Shown here: piece by piece, positions 1 through 8,220 of the stretch | Numbering within the stretch: position 1 is the stretch's first letter | Layout of the letters: the number at the start of each line of letters is the position of its first letter | NCBI GenBank assembly: GCA_016720145.1 | Contig: JADJXV010000003.1 | Location: forward strand, 434,001-498,000 | DNA length: 64,000 nucleotides | Source of the DNA: Ignavibacteria bacterium | GTDB taxonomy: Bacteria > Bacteroidota > Ignavibacteria > Kapaibacteriales > UBA961 | Direction of reading: 5' to 3' | Program-made: the position numbers and the translations under genes | The notes under the pieces: generated by a model | Database searches by the model: none | What the model saw: the letters and a program-made list of their open reading frames with translations, nothing else | What the model was told of the DNA's origin: nothing

Positions 1-296
1 GCTCGTAAGGAAATTGTTTTTAATGCATTTAGTCCGCCGTAATTCTTAATGTATGCTGAGGGAAGCTGTACGATTGCGTCAGATACTTGCCAGCTGCCTA
101 AGGCCGCAAGCTGGTCGGCAGTAAGAATTGAAAGTGGTGAAAATGAAGAGTTAATTTTGGATCGAAGATAGTCAGCATTGATATCGACCGGGTGCATTTT
201 TCGTGGTGTGGTATCTGATTTGACTGTAGTAGAGTCAGCGCTGATGAGTGTGCCACACATCAGCGCTACCAGCATCAGGAAAAGACATACTTTCAT
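1..296 (-). CDS. TonB-dependent receptor, N-terminal fragment (cut by window edge)
   Basis: The first 98 codons of a gene that runs off the left edge. It opens with a signal peptide (Met-Lys, hydrophobic stretch to about residue 20, ending LISA-D). A short linker follows, then a stretch typical of the TonB receptor plug domain: LTADQLAALGSWQVSDAIVQ near residues 56-75, then LPSAYIKNYGG and KTISLRA, matching the usual 'dav..lpGv.v...gg...i.lRG' pattern. This suggests an outer-membrane transporter or a plug-domain protein; the beta-barrel and the substrate cannot be seen. It is divergent from rimP, and the 5' regions share about 110 bases. The signal-peptide codons contain a 10-bp inverted repeat (237-267). 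Moderate confidence, because only the plug start is visible. Confidence 0.6.
   Translation of the reverse strand, partial: MKVCLFLMLVALMCGTLISADSTTVKSDTTPRKMHPVDINADYLRSKINSSFSPLSILTADQLAALGSWQVSDAIVQLPSAYIKNYGGLNALKTISLR
237..267. repeat. 10-bp inverted repeat inside signal-peptide codons
   Basis: AGCGCTGATG (237-246) and CATCAGCGCT (258-267) are perfect reverse complements with an 11-base spacer. In the minus-strand mRNA this would form a hairpin about 30-60 bases after the start codon. No function can be assigned and it may be chance. Confidence 0.4.
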
Positions 297-313
297 TGTT
301 TTTGTAGAATTAG

Positions 314-346
314 TTTGGCTCAAGGCGTACATTTTTCGTATATTTG
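314..346 (+). promoter_or_regulatory. Bacteroidota-type promoter for the rimP-nusA-infB cluster
   Basis: TTTG at 314-317 and TATATTTG at 339-346 match the Bacteroidota -33 (TTTG) and -7 (TAnnTTTG) elements, with a 21-base spacer. Transcription would start near 353, about 58 bases before the rimP start codon. This is the most complete two-box promoter in the window apart from the one before the TPR-LuxR gene. Confidence 0.6.
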
Positions 347-364
347 CGGCGGAATGAAACGAAA

Positions 365-388
365 TGGGCTAAAAAGCCCATTTTTTAT
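365..388 (+). terminator. Leader hairpin with U-run before rimP (possible attenuator)
   Basis: TGGGCT (365-370), loop AAAA, AGCCCA (375-380), then a T-rich run, together have the form of a small intrinsic terminator. It lies inside the predicted 5' leader of rimP, after the promoter and before the start codon, so it cannot end an upstream plus-strand gene (the neighbour is divergent). Attenuation of the nusA operon is known in other bacteria; its use here is inference. Confidence 0.4.
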
Positions 389-410
389 TAGTGCAAATTA
401 GACACTTACT

Positions 411-887
411 GTGAAATTAGAATTACCGGATCATATACGTACTTTTATCGAAGATTCTTGCGCTGAAAACAGCGTCGTTTGTTTGAGAATAGTATTAAGA
501 GGCAGTCCGCAGAAAATCCTCCTCGATGTATTTATCGACAGTGCAGAAGGTATCACCCACGACAACTGCAAAAATATAAGCAAAGCGCTCAACGAGCTCT
601 CTGAGACGGATGATTTTCTTTCAAAAGTGAGCTTAATTGAAGTTTCTTCCCCGGGCGCCGATGAGCCGCTCACGTATATTTGGCAATATACAAAACATAT
701 AAATCGTACGTTCAAATGTCTGCTCTCAGATAAATCAAGTATCACAGGTAAATTGATTGCTACAGATGAGCATTCAATTACCATTGAGGAAAAGCCGTTG
801 AAGATGAAAGATGGGAAAATACCTGTCGAAAGAACAATTCCAATTCAGTCAATAGAAAAATCAACTGTTGTGCTATCGTTCAAATGA
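411..887 (+). CDS. rimP: Ribosome maturation factor RimP
   Basis: 158 residues, the usual RimP size, starting at GTG. RimP helps mature the 30S subunit. The N-terminal alpha/beta domain carries the family pattern around VFIDSAEGITHDNC (compare 'iD...gv.iddC'), then LIEVSSPGADEPL, which matches the 'leVSSPGldRpL' signature. A C-terminal SH3-like beta domain follows (GKLIATDEHSITIEE). First gene of the rimP-nusA-infB order conserved across bacteria. No ATG lies in a better position, so GTG is the likely start; the predicted transcription start lies about 58 bases upstream. Confidence 0.93.
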   Translation: MKLELPDHIRTFIEDSCAENSVVCLRIVLRGSPQKILLDVFIDSAEGITHDNCKNISKALNELSETDDFLSKVSLIEVSSPGADEPLTYIWQYTKHINRTFKCLLSDKSSITGKLIATDEHSITIEEKPLKMKDGKIPVERTIPIQSIEKSTVVLSFK

Positions 888-1023
888 GTGATTAATTCAA
901 GTATTTGTTTACTTTCATTACAACGGCATTCTAATTAAATATGATCTAAATACTTAGTGTATTCTCGTTTAGTCGTTTTATATATTATTATCAAGAACTT
1001 TATCCACATTATTCTTATCAGCA

Positions 1024-2394
1024 ATGGCAGCACGTCGTAAAGTAAAACCGAAATTCGACAAAAAGGTCATCATTGAAGCGTTCGCCGAAATGGCGCGCGA
1101 AAAAGGGATTGACCGCGATCTCCTTCAAGGTATTCTCGAAGAAACTCTTTCCCTTCTCGTTCGCAAAAAATACGGACAAGAAGCTAATTTCGATATTATC
1201 GTGAACATGGAAAAGGGTGACATTGAAATTTACCTCACCCGCGAAGTCGTCGACGACCCTTGGGATGATGCTATCCAGATTGATATTGAAGAAGTGCAGA
1301 AACGCACCAAAGAACCATACGAACTTGGTGATGAATTTATCGAAGAAATTACCTTGGAGAATATAGCCGATAATTTTGGCAGAAGGATGATCACCCTTGC
1401 TGCTCAGACCCTCAACCAACGTATCCGCGATATAGAAAAAGACAATGTCTTTAATGAATATAACAACAAAGTCGGTGAAATCTTAGTCGGTGAAATTTAT
1501 CAAGTGCGTCCAAGCGGTATATTAGTGATGCACAATAAAGTAGAAATGCGCCTACCTCGCGAAGAACAGATTCACAATGAAAAATATAAAAAGAACCAGA
1601 CAATTCGCACCGTCATCAAAGAAGTACGACGTCAGCAAGGCAGTGGTACTCCGGATATTATCCTCTCACGTTCAGCAGATGAATTTTTAGCACGTTTATT
1701 CGAAATTGAAATTCCTGAAGTGTATGACGGTATAATCGAAATCAAAGGAATAGCCCGCGACCCGGGAGAGCGTGCCAAAGTAGCCGTATCCTCCTATGAT
1801 GAAAGAGTTGATCCCGTCGGCGCATGTGTCGGAATGAAGGGAATTCGTATCCATTCTATCGTTCGTGAATTAAATAACGAAAGCATCGACGTGATCGAGT
1901 ATTCACCCGATCCTAGAATATATATTGCCCGCGCACTCAGTCCTGCAAAAGTAAAGGATATCATCCTTTCTCCGGAAACAAGACAAGCAACTATCACGAT
2001 TCCTGATGAACAAGTCCCACTTGCAATCGGTAAAAACGGACAGAATGTACGGCTCGCTTCAAAGCTCACCGGATACTCGATCACTCTCATCAAAGAAGGT
2101 GGAGAAGATATTGAATTAATTGAATTTAGAGAAGAGCTCGGTCGTGAGATGTATGACAAGATTATCAATCTCGGTATCGATACCGCTCGTGAATTCCTCG
2201 ATGCAGATGTTCTCTCGCTAATAGAAATCGAAGGAATGGATAAAGAACTTCTCCTCGAGCTCCGACAGCTCATGCTCACAGAATTTGACGAAGAAGAAAA
2301 TCCAGAAATCAGAAAGAAAATTCTTCTCTCACATTTAGCAGAAGAAACAGATGAGGACGTCAACGATCCTCCGCAACCCACTTCAAATGAATAA
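1024..2394 (+). CDS. nusA: Transcription termination/antitermination factor NusA
   Basis: 456 residues. NusA binds RNA polymerase and nascent RNA to control pausing, termination and antitermination. Domains in order: N-terminal polymerase-binding domain (about 1-125), S1 domain (about 150-217, VGEILVGEIYQVRPSGILV), KH1 with DPVGACVGMKG (273-283), KH2 with AIGKNGQNVRLA (344-355), then a helical acidic tail. The C-terminal acidic repeats of Enterobacteria are largely absent, as usual outside Proteobacteria. A 136-base AT-rich gap separates it from rimP; the translation start has no clear Shine-Dalgarno sequence. The tail ends in a proline/asparagine-rich stretch of unknown role. Confidence 0.97.
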   Translation: MAARRKVKPKFDKKVIIEAFAEMAREKGIDRDLLQGILEETLSLLVRKKYGQEANFDIIVNMEKGDIEIYLTREVVDDPWDDAIQIDIEEVQKRTKEPYELGDEFIEEITLENIADNFGRRMITLAAQTLNQRIRDIEKDNVFNEYNNKVGEILVGEIYQVRPSGILVMHNKVEMRLPREEQIHNEKYKKNQTIRTVIKEVRRQQGSGTPDIILSRSADEFLARLFEIEIPEVYDGIIEIKGIARDPGERAKVAVSSYDERVDPVGACVGMKGIRIHSIVRELNNESIDVIEYSPDPRIYIARALSPAKVKDIILSPETRQATITIPDEQVPLAIGKNGQNVRLASKLTGYSITLIKEGGEDIELIEFREELGREMYDKIINLGIDTAREFLDADVLSLIEIEGMDKELLLELRQLMLTEFDEEENPEIRKKILLSHLAEETDEDVNDPPQPTSNE

Positions 2395-2544
2395 TTTGAA
2401 GTTCGCACAAAGCATACAATTTCTAACGTCAGTTTGCTGTCACACATGACCGTCCAAACGAAAAGAATTGAACGCTTTTAAAGTTTAGTAGTAAATAAAG
2501 TAAAGTAGTTAACTGCATTTTTTGCATCAATTTTCATTTTGAGT

Positions 2545-5469
2545 ATGTCCGCACAACAAGGTACACGTTTATTCAAACTTGCTTCACAGCTTAATATAGG
2601 CAAAGATGCCATAGTGGAATACCTGCTGACAAAAGGTATGACCATAGAGAACAAGCCAACAACTTCCCTAACGGAAGAAATGGTATTGCTCGTCATGGGT
2701 AAATTCGAAAAAGAGCAAAAGCAGGTAGAAAAACAACGAGAAAAATTAGAAAAGCATAAAATTGTGCGGCATGAATCCACACCTGCTCACGAAGGCGATC
2801 AGATTGTTGCTCATCCAACGGAAGCGGCGCAACATGTTCCTATCGTTGAAGTTGCACCACAAGCTATTCATACACCTGCACCTGAGCCGATTGTACACAT
2901 TCCCGTACCTACTGAAGAAACAGCTCCTACACCTCAAGTCGTTGAAACGGCTCCGATTGAACAAATACAGGTCGAACCTGAACCAATTCATGAAATTCTT
3001 CCCGAACCGGTTAAAGTCGAAACTATCGTAGAAAAGCTTCCTGAGGTTGTGATTCCTGAAGAAATTGCAGTGATTGCTGAGCCGGAAACTACTTTAGAAC
3101 CAGTTGTAGATTCAATTCCTCAAGAAAGTAAAGAGGAAGTTCAATCTGATAGTAGCCCCGATCATGCTGCCGGTGAGACCGGTGAAGAAACTTCAGAAAG
3201 CCAGCACAGGAAAAAACGTAAAAAGTTCGTCCAAGTAGAATATGAGGCCGGTGCAAAAAATCAATTACGCGGCTTGACGATAGTTGGTAAATTAGAGCTT
3301 GCCCCACCTTCTCCTACTATTACTACAACCCAAAAAATTCAAAGCACTGAGCCCGGTGCCAAGAAAATCAATACTAATGTCTTCCGAACGAAAGCGTATG
3401 AAGAGGAAGAAGCAGCTCTCGCTCGGTCAAAAAAACCGTTAAAACCACGAGAAGCTTCTGCCACAACTACAGCTGGTGGGCCACCAAAACCAAAAGGTCC
3501 GGTCAAAGAAGTAAAAGTAATTGACAAGAAAAAGAAACGTAAAAAATCAATTCGCGAGACAATTACCGAAGAAGAAGTAGCACGCGCAATCCGCGAAACA
3601 CGCCAAGGGATGGATGAGTCTTCGGCTGTCAGTTCGCGAAATAAATTGCGTCAACGAAAAAAACTCGAAAGGGAAGAAAAAGAACTTCTTAGAATTGAAG
3701 AGCTTGAGCGCGAATCAACGATATTGCGGATCACCGAATTCCTTACCACCGGTGAACTTGCTAATTTGATGGGTGTGAACTCTGCTGATATCATCATGAA
3801 GTGTATGAAGCTCGGGCTCATGGTGTCGATCAATCAGCGCCTCGACAAAGATACTATTACGATTATCGCCGATGACTACGGGTATCAGATTGAATTCCTC
3901 GATGAAGTCGATGCACAAATCATGGAAGACGAAGTCGACGAGCCGGAAACACTCGTTTCCCGTCCGCCGATTGTGACTATAATGGGTCACGTTGACCACG
4001 GTAAGACCTCCCTTCTCGATTACATCCGTTCTGCTAATGTCGTTGCCGGTGAAGCCGGTGGAATTACGCAGCATATAGGAGCGTATCACGTTGATTTGCC
4101 AAATGGTAAGTCGATATCCTTCCTCGACACTCCCGGTCACGAGGCATTTACCGCGATGCGTGCCCGCGGCGCAAAAGTAACGGATATCGTTGTGCTTGTT
4201 GTAGCGGCTGATGACAGCGTGATGCCACAGACAATTGAAGCAATTAGCCACGCTCAAGCTGCTAATGTTCCTATCGTCGTCGCCATAAATAAAATTGACC
4301 GCGCAGAAGCGAATCCTGATAGAATTAAACAACAACTCGCAGACCGCAATGTGCTCGTTGAGGATTGGGGCGGAAAATATCAATCCGTAGCCGTCTCAGC
4401 CCGATCGGGACTCAATGTCGATAAATTACTCGAAAAAATCGTTCTCGAAGCAGAAATGCTTGAGTTAAAGGCAAATCCTGATCGTAACTCCCGTGGCACA
4501 GTCATCGAAGCCCATCTTGACAAAGGAAAAGGTGTACTCGCTACTGTCATGGTTCAAAAAGGAACTCTTGAAGTAGGAGATCCATTTGTCGCCGGTATGT
4601 TTGCAGGACGTGTTCGTGCATTATTCGATGAAAGAGGCAACCGTGTCGAACGAGCTCTTCCTTCTATTCCTGTGCAAGTGTCTGGTTTTGATGGACTTCC
4701 ACAAGCAGGAGATATCTTCACCGTGCTTAATTCTGAATCGGAGGCACGAGATGTAGCGCATCAGCGCCAAATGCTCAAACGCGAACAACAATTCAAGCAA
4801 ATTCGTCATATTACACTCGACGATATTTCCCGCGACATTTCAGCGGGAGGTTCACGTGAATTACGACTTATCATCAAGGGTGACGTGGGAGGTTCGGTCG
4901 AAGCATTGTGTGATTCATTGCTCAAGTTATCTAGCACCGAAGCACGTGTAAGTATATTACACAAAGGAGTTGGTACGATTTCTGAGTCTGATGTGATGTT
5001 AGCCGCTGCTTCCAGCGCAGTCATAATCGGATTCAACGTATCACCATCCGGTGCAGCTCGGAAAGCATCTGAAAATGAAGGAGTTGATATTCGTATTTAC
5101 AATATCATTTATGATTGTATCAACGAAATTCATCTTGCCCTCGAAGGATTACTCCAGCCGGATATTAAAGAAGAAATTACTGCTAATGTCGAAGTGCGAC
5201 AAGTATTTAAAATCAGTCGCATAGGTGTGATTGCCGGATGCTATGTACAGACAGGAAAGATTACACGAAATGACAAAGTACGTCTCCTGCGTGATGGTTT
5301 GCCAATATTCAAGGGTTCGCTCCACTCGCTCAAGCGTATTAAAGACGACGTCCGCGAAGTGGATGCCGGATACGAATGCGGAGTAGCACTCGCAGGATTT
5401 AACGACATCGAAGTAGGTGATATTATTGAAAGTTATAAAATTACAGAAGTCAAACGTAAATTATCTTAA
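2545..5469 (+). CDS. infB: Translation initiation factor IF-2
   Basis: 974 residues from the ATG at 2545; an in-frame TTG two codons earlier (2539) is less likely. IF-2 is the GTPase that brings initiator tRNA to the ribosome. The N-terminal IF2N-like helix (RLFKLASQLNIGKDAIVEYL) is followed by a long low-complexity Pro/Glu/Ile/Val-rich linker (about 75-215) and basic segments (KKRKK). Next come a second IF2N domain and the G domain with G1 GHVDHGKT (481-488), DTPGHEAF (switch II) and NKID (G4). Domains II, III and IV follow. Long linkers of variable sequence are normal in Bacteroidota IF-2. Only 11 bases separate it from rbfA. Confidence 0.97.
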   Translation: MSAQQGTRLFKLASQLNIGKDAIVEYLLTKGMTIENKPTTSLTEEMVLLVMGKFEKEQKQVEKQREKLEKHKIVRHESTPAHEGDQIVAHPTEAAQHVPIVEVAPQAIHTPAPEPIVHIPVPTEETAPTPQVVETAPIEQIQVEPEPIHEILPEPVKVETIVEKLPEVVIPEEIAVIAEPETTLEPVVDSIPQESKEEVQSDSSPDHAAGETGEETSESQHRKKRKKFVQVEYEAGAKNQLRGLTIVGKLELAPPSPTITTTQKIQSTEPGAKKINTNVFRTKAYEEEEAALARSKKPLKPREASATTTAGGPPKPKGPVKEVKVIDKKKKRKKSIRETITEEEVARAIRETRQGMDESSAVSSRNKLRQRKKLEREEKELLRIEELERESTILRITEFLTTGELANLMGVNSADIIMKCMKLGLMVSINQRLDKDTITIIADDYGYQIEFLDEVDAQIMEDEVDEPETLVSRPPIVTIMGHVDHGKTSLLDYIRSANVVAGEAGGITQHIGAYHVDLPNGKSISFLDTPGHEAFTAMRARGAKVTDIVVLVVAADDSVMPQTIEAISHAQAANVPIVVAINKIDRAEANPDRIKQQLADRNVLVEDWGGKYQSVAVSARSGLNVDKLLEKIVLEAEMLELKANPDRNSRGTVIEAHLDKGKGVLATVMVQKGTLEVGDPFVAGMFAGRVRALFDERGNRVERALPSIPVQVSGFDGLPQAGDIFTVLNSESEARDVAHQRQMLKREQQFKQIRHITLDDISRDISAGGSRELRLIIKGDVGGSVEALCDSLLKLSSTEARVSILHKGVGTISESDVMLAAASSAVIIGFNVSPSGAARKASENEGVDIRIYNIIYDCINEIHLALEGLLQPDIKEEITANVEVRQVFKISRIGVIAGCYVQTGKITRNDKVRLLRDGLPIFKGSLHSLKRIKDDVREVDAGYECGVALAGFNDIEVGDIIESYKITEVKRKLS

Positions 5470-5480
5470 TTCCAACTGAG

Positions 5481-5888
5481 ATGTCCATTCGCACACAAAA
5501 AGTAGCCGGTTTAATTCGTGAGTATTTGTCAGAGCCATTACGGAGAATTGCTTCAGAAATGTCTGCAGGTCTGATTACTGTCACTTCGGTGAGGGTATCG
5601 GATGATTTGAAAATAGCCACGGTGTATCTTAGTGTCTATGGCGGTAAAGCATCACCGGCGAATGTACTTGCGCGTATTAAAGATGACAAGGGTCGGATTC
5701 GACATGCTGTGTCTTCTCGTATTAATTTACGTTCAGCACCGGATTTACGGTTCTTTCTCGATGACACGCTGAACACCATGGAAGAAATCCAATTACTGCT
5801 CGATAGAGTGAAAAGAGAAGACGAGGAAGCAGGACGAAATACACAGATATCTGATGATGAGGAATTAGACTCTGATGAAATCGAATAA
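5481..5888 (+). CDS. rbfA: 30S ribosome-binding factor RbfA
   Basis: 135 residues. RbfA is a KH-fold factor for late 16S rRNA maturation. Matches to the family: N-terminal RTQKVAGLIREYLSEPLRRI, central 'vTSVRVSDDLKIATVYLSV' pattern and RSAPDLRFFLDDTLNTMEEI (compare 'R..PeL.F..D.s...g..i'). The last 20 or so residues are strongly acidic, an extension beyond the core fold. It sits 11 bases after infB and 5 bases before truB, so it is almost certainly cotranscribed and translationally coupled. Confidence 0.95.
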   Translation: MSIRTQKVAGLIREYLSEPLRRIASEMSAGLITVTSVRVSDDLKIATVYLSVYGGKASPANVLARIKDDKGRIRHAVSSRINLRSAPDLRFFLDDTLNTMEEIQLLLDRVKREDEEAGRNTQISDDEELDSDEIE

Positions 5889-5893
5889 CCCCT

Positions 5894-6616
5894 ATGTACC
5901 TTGATCGCACGACATTACCACAATTTGACGAATGGAAATTAACATCAACGACCGACGGCGGCGTTGCATTAATTGACAAAAGCACCAACTGGACATCTTT
6001 TGATGTCGTCGCTAAATTACGCGGACTCACCCGCATCAAAAAAGTAGGACATGCCGGTACTTTAGACCCCCTCGCAAGCGGTTTACTTATTCTTTGTTTT
6101 GGAAAATTTACTAAAAAAATCAGTGAATTTCAGAACGCACCAAAACAGTATGAAGCCGTCATAAAGCTCGAAGCTACCACCAAAACAGATGATTCTGAAG
6201 CTCCCGAAGAAAACCACACATCCACCCTATCTCTTACCAATGAACAAATTACTAATGCCTGTCATCAGTTCATTGGTGTAATAGACCAAATCCCTCCCAT
6301 GTATTCCGCCATCAAAAAAGATGGTCAGCCGCTCTATAAACTTGCCCGCAAAGGAATTGAATTAGATTTGCCACCACGAAAAGTGACTATTTATTCGATT
6401 GTAATCACAAAAATCGAACTCCCCTTTATCCATCTAACTATTGATTGTGCAAAAGGTACGTATATCCGTTCACTTGCACGGGATATAGGCGCGCTTCTCG
6501 GCTGTGGCGGGTATCTTGCAGCTCTGCGGCGCACGGCTATTGGTGACTTTCGAGTGGAGAATGCGGTGACAGTGCAGGAAATTATGGAGCAGGTACAAGT
6601 TTTAAATTTACATTAG
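5894..6616 (+). CDS. truB: tRNA pseudouridine(55) synthase TruB
   Basis: 240 residues. Makes pseudouridine 55 in the T-loop of tRNAs. The catalytic motif HAGTLDPLASGLL places the nucleophile at Asp58. DKSTNWTSFDVV (motif I), QIPPMYSAIKKDGQPLYKLAR and CAKGTYIRSLARDIG are all present. It is at the short end for the family and lacks a sizeable C-terminal PUA domain. Five bases after rbfA. The next gene (ribF) appears to have its own -7 element. Confidence 0.96.
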   Translation: MYLDRTTLPQFDEWKLTSTTDGGVALIDKSTNWTSFDVVAKLRGLTRIKKVGHAGTLDPLASGLLILCFGKFTKKISEFQNAPKQYEAVIKLEATTKTDDSEAPEENHTSTLSLTNEQITNACHQFIGVIDQIPPMYSAIKKDGQPLYKLARKGIELDLPPRKVTIYSIVITKIELPFIHLTIDCAKGTYIRSLARDIGALLGCGGYLAALRRTAIGDFRVENAVTVQEIMEQVQVLNLH

Positions 6617-6672
6617 ATGATAAATTTTAACAACCAAATAGAAATCACCACCTACTCATGAGTGCTTTTCCG

Positions 6673-6680
6673 TAATTTTG
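6673..6680 (+). promoter_or_regulatory. TAnnTTTG -7 element before ribF
   Basis: TAATTTTG matches the Bacteroidota -7 consensus; no convincing -33 TTG is seen. A start near 6687 supports the ATG at 6712 over the TTG at 6688 as the ribF start codon. Confidence 0.4.
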
Positions 6681-6711
6681 TAAAACTTTGAAATTCCCCT
6701 ATCGAAAAGCT

Positions 6712-7659
6712 ATGAATATCTACTCAAGTTCACAATCAATCCAGTTCGATACAAATTCTGTTGTTACTGTCGGCACTTTTGACGGCGTGCACGCAGGTCA
6801 CCAAAAAATTTTTCATCGATTAATTGAGTCTGCCAAAGAATCAGGTGCACGCTCGGTGGTTGTGACTTTCGAACCTCACCCACAAATTGTCCTTCAAAAA
6901 CCCGGACGTGATCCCATTCAATTACTTTCCTCAATCGAAGAACGCTTGCAATTACTTGACAAATCAGGAATATCAGATGTCATCATTGTTCCCTTTTCTA
7001 CAGCATATTCCCAAATTTCATCCGAAGACTTCGTTCGGAAAGTGCTCGTGCAAGACATTGGACTCCGCAAAATTCTCGTCGGCTATGATCATTCCTTCGG
7101 CAAAGATCGCGAGGGTGATGAAAAACTACTTCATACTTTAGGTACTGAATGTGGATTTGAGGTAGAGATTATTCCCGAGTTCCGAGTAGGTGATGACTCA
7201 GTAAGCAGCACGAAAATTCGACATGCTCTGTTAGACGGGAATTTAGACCATGCCAATGCCATGCTTGGCTATCCTTATATGGTCGAAGGTGTTGTCATTG
7301 AAGGTCATAGGCGTGGTCATACCTTAGGTATTCCTACGGCGAATGTAAAGCCCAAAAATGCGCATAAATTGTTGCCTCGCAATGGAGTGTATTTCGTCTC
7401 TTCTATGATAGATGGACAATTGTATTATGGTATGGCAAATGTAGGCCTTCGCCCTACTTTTACTGAAGATCTTGTACCGACACTTGAGGTACATTATTTA
7501 TCTATGGATATGAATTTATACGAACTTACCGTACAGGTTAATTTTATTAAATTTATTCGGGACGAACGTAAATTTGACAGTGTTGATTTGTTTTTATCGC
7601 AAATAGTCGAAGACAGGAATATATGTTTTGAGCTTGTCGAATCGTATCAACATATCTAA
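6712..7659 (+). CDS. ribF: Bifunctional riboflavin kinase/FAD synthetase RibF
   Basis: 315 residues from the ATG at 6712. Converts riboflavin to FMN (C-terminal kinase) and FMN to FAD (N-terminal nucleotidyltransferase). N-terminal motifs: VTVGTFDGVHAGHQKI (HxGH nucleotide-binding type) and the adenylyltransferase SSTKIRHALLDGN. The C-terminal flavokinase shows GHRRGHTLGIPTANV with the PTAN Mg/ATP motif, then NGVYFV and LEVHYL. A TTG eight codons upstream would lie at the predicted transcription start, so I reject it. ribF between truB and rpsO is a common arrangement. Confidence 0.95.
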   Translation: MNIYSSSQSIQFDTNSVVTVGTFDGVHAGHQKIFHRLIESAKESGARSVVVTFEPHPQIVLQKPGRDPIQLLSSIEERLQLLDKSGISDVIIVPFSTAYSQISSEDFVRKVLVQDIGLRKILVGYDHSFGKDREGDEKLLHTLGTECGFEVEIIPEFRVGDDSVSSTKIRHALLDGNLDHANAMLGYPYMVEGVVIEGHRRGHTLGIPTANVKPKNAHKLLPRNGVYFVSSMIDGQLYYGMANVGLRPTFTEDLVPTLEVHYLSMDMNLYELTVQVNFIKFIRDERKFDSVDLFLSQIVEDRNICFELVESYQHI

Positions 7660-7716
7660 TTTTGACTTTTTTCGCTTAATCTAAATTTTACACAGCTTTA
7701 TTTCCAAATATTTCCC

Positions 7717-7724
7717 TATTTTTG
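7717..7724 (+). promoter_or_regulatory. TAnnTTTG -7 element before rpsO
   Basis: TATTTTTG matches the -7 consensus, 33 bases before the rpsO ATG. The -33 box is not clear. Confidence 0.45.
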
Positions 7725-7757
7725 CACATTCATTTTTGTTCAATCGGAGTTTATTTA

Positions 7758-8024
7758 ATGCTAACTAAAGAACGTAAAGCAGAGCTAATCACAAAATACG
7801 GTGGCAATGCAGAAAACACAGGGAATTCAGAAGCCCAAATAGCGCTATTAACAGAAAATATCGCTGCGCTTTCAGCACATTTGGAGTTTAATAAGAAAGA
7901 CCATCATACCCGCCGCGGGCTCATGAAAATGGTCAGCAAACGCCGCAAACATCTCAACTATCTATTTGACAGAGACATTACCCGCTATCGTACAATCATA
8001 GCAGCACTTTCAATTCGTAAATAA
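7758..8024 (+). CDS. rpsO: 30S ribosomal protein S15
   Basis: 88 residues from ATG 7758, exactly the usual S15 length; upstream in-frame TTG 7722 overlaps the -7 element and is rejected. S15 is a primary 16S rRNA binder in the 30S platform. Family residues: NTGNSEAQIALLTENI, HLEFNKKDHHTRRGLMKMV and RKHLNYLFDRDITRY. Followed by two hairpins with T-runs, so it may be a monocistronic unit ahead of pnp. Confidence 0.97.
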   Translation: MLTKERKAELITKYGGNAENTGNSEAQIALLTENIAALSAHLEFNKKDHHTRRGLMKMVSKRRKHLNYLFDRDITRYRTIIAALSIRK

Positions 8025-8037
8025 TATCGTTACAGTT

Positions 8038-8068
8038 CGGCGCGTTCATTCGCGCCGTTCTTGTTTTT
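8038..8068 (+). terminator. Terminator after rpsO (first of two)
   Basis: CGGCGCG (8038-8044), 6-base loop, CGCGCCG (8051-8057), then a T-rich tract broken by one C and one G. Confidence 0.6.
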
Positions 8069-8070
8069 AC

Positions 8071-8103
8071 GCGCAGCCGTGTGCCCACGTTCTGCGCTTT
8101 TTT
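8071..8103 (+). terminator. Terminator after rpsO (second of two)
   Basis: GCGCAG (8071-8076) pairs with CTGCGC (8092-8097), with an inner CGTG/CACG stem, followed by a run of six T. This is a strong intrinsic terminator form and suggests pnp is transcribed separately from rpsO. Confidence 0.65.
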
Positions 8104-8195
8104 GTGACTTCAAATTTCTCTCTACGGCGAGAGTAGGCGCACCGCTTTATCGGTTGCTAATCGTCGTCTGAGTGCAGGATTACACCTCTAAATGC

Positions 8196-8220
8196 GATGT
8201 ATTCCTCCGCTCAGAATGAC
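8196..8220. repeat. Possible dispersed-repeat fragment between rpsO and pnp
   Basis: The stretch ATTCCTCCGCTCAGAATGAC (8201-8220) resembles the '...TTCGCTCAGAATGAC' half-palindromes scattered as short repeats in many bacterial genomes. Resemblance is from memory and only one copy is in view. The rest of 8104-8280 shows no gene. Confidence 0.25.

Noticed and set aside
3715..4383. 222-codon antisense frame over infB
   Set aside because: Antisense to the G domain of IF-2; the openness follows from the codon use of a highly conserved gene.
7722..7757. TTG start extending RpsO by 12 codons
   Set aside because: It overlaps the -7 element; S15 proteins start at the ATG 7758 position and are 88-89 residues.
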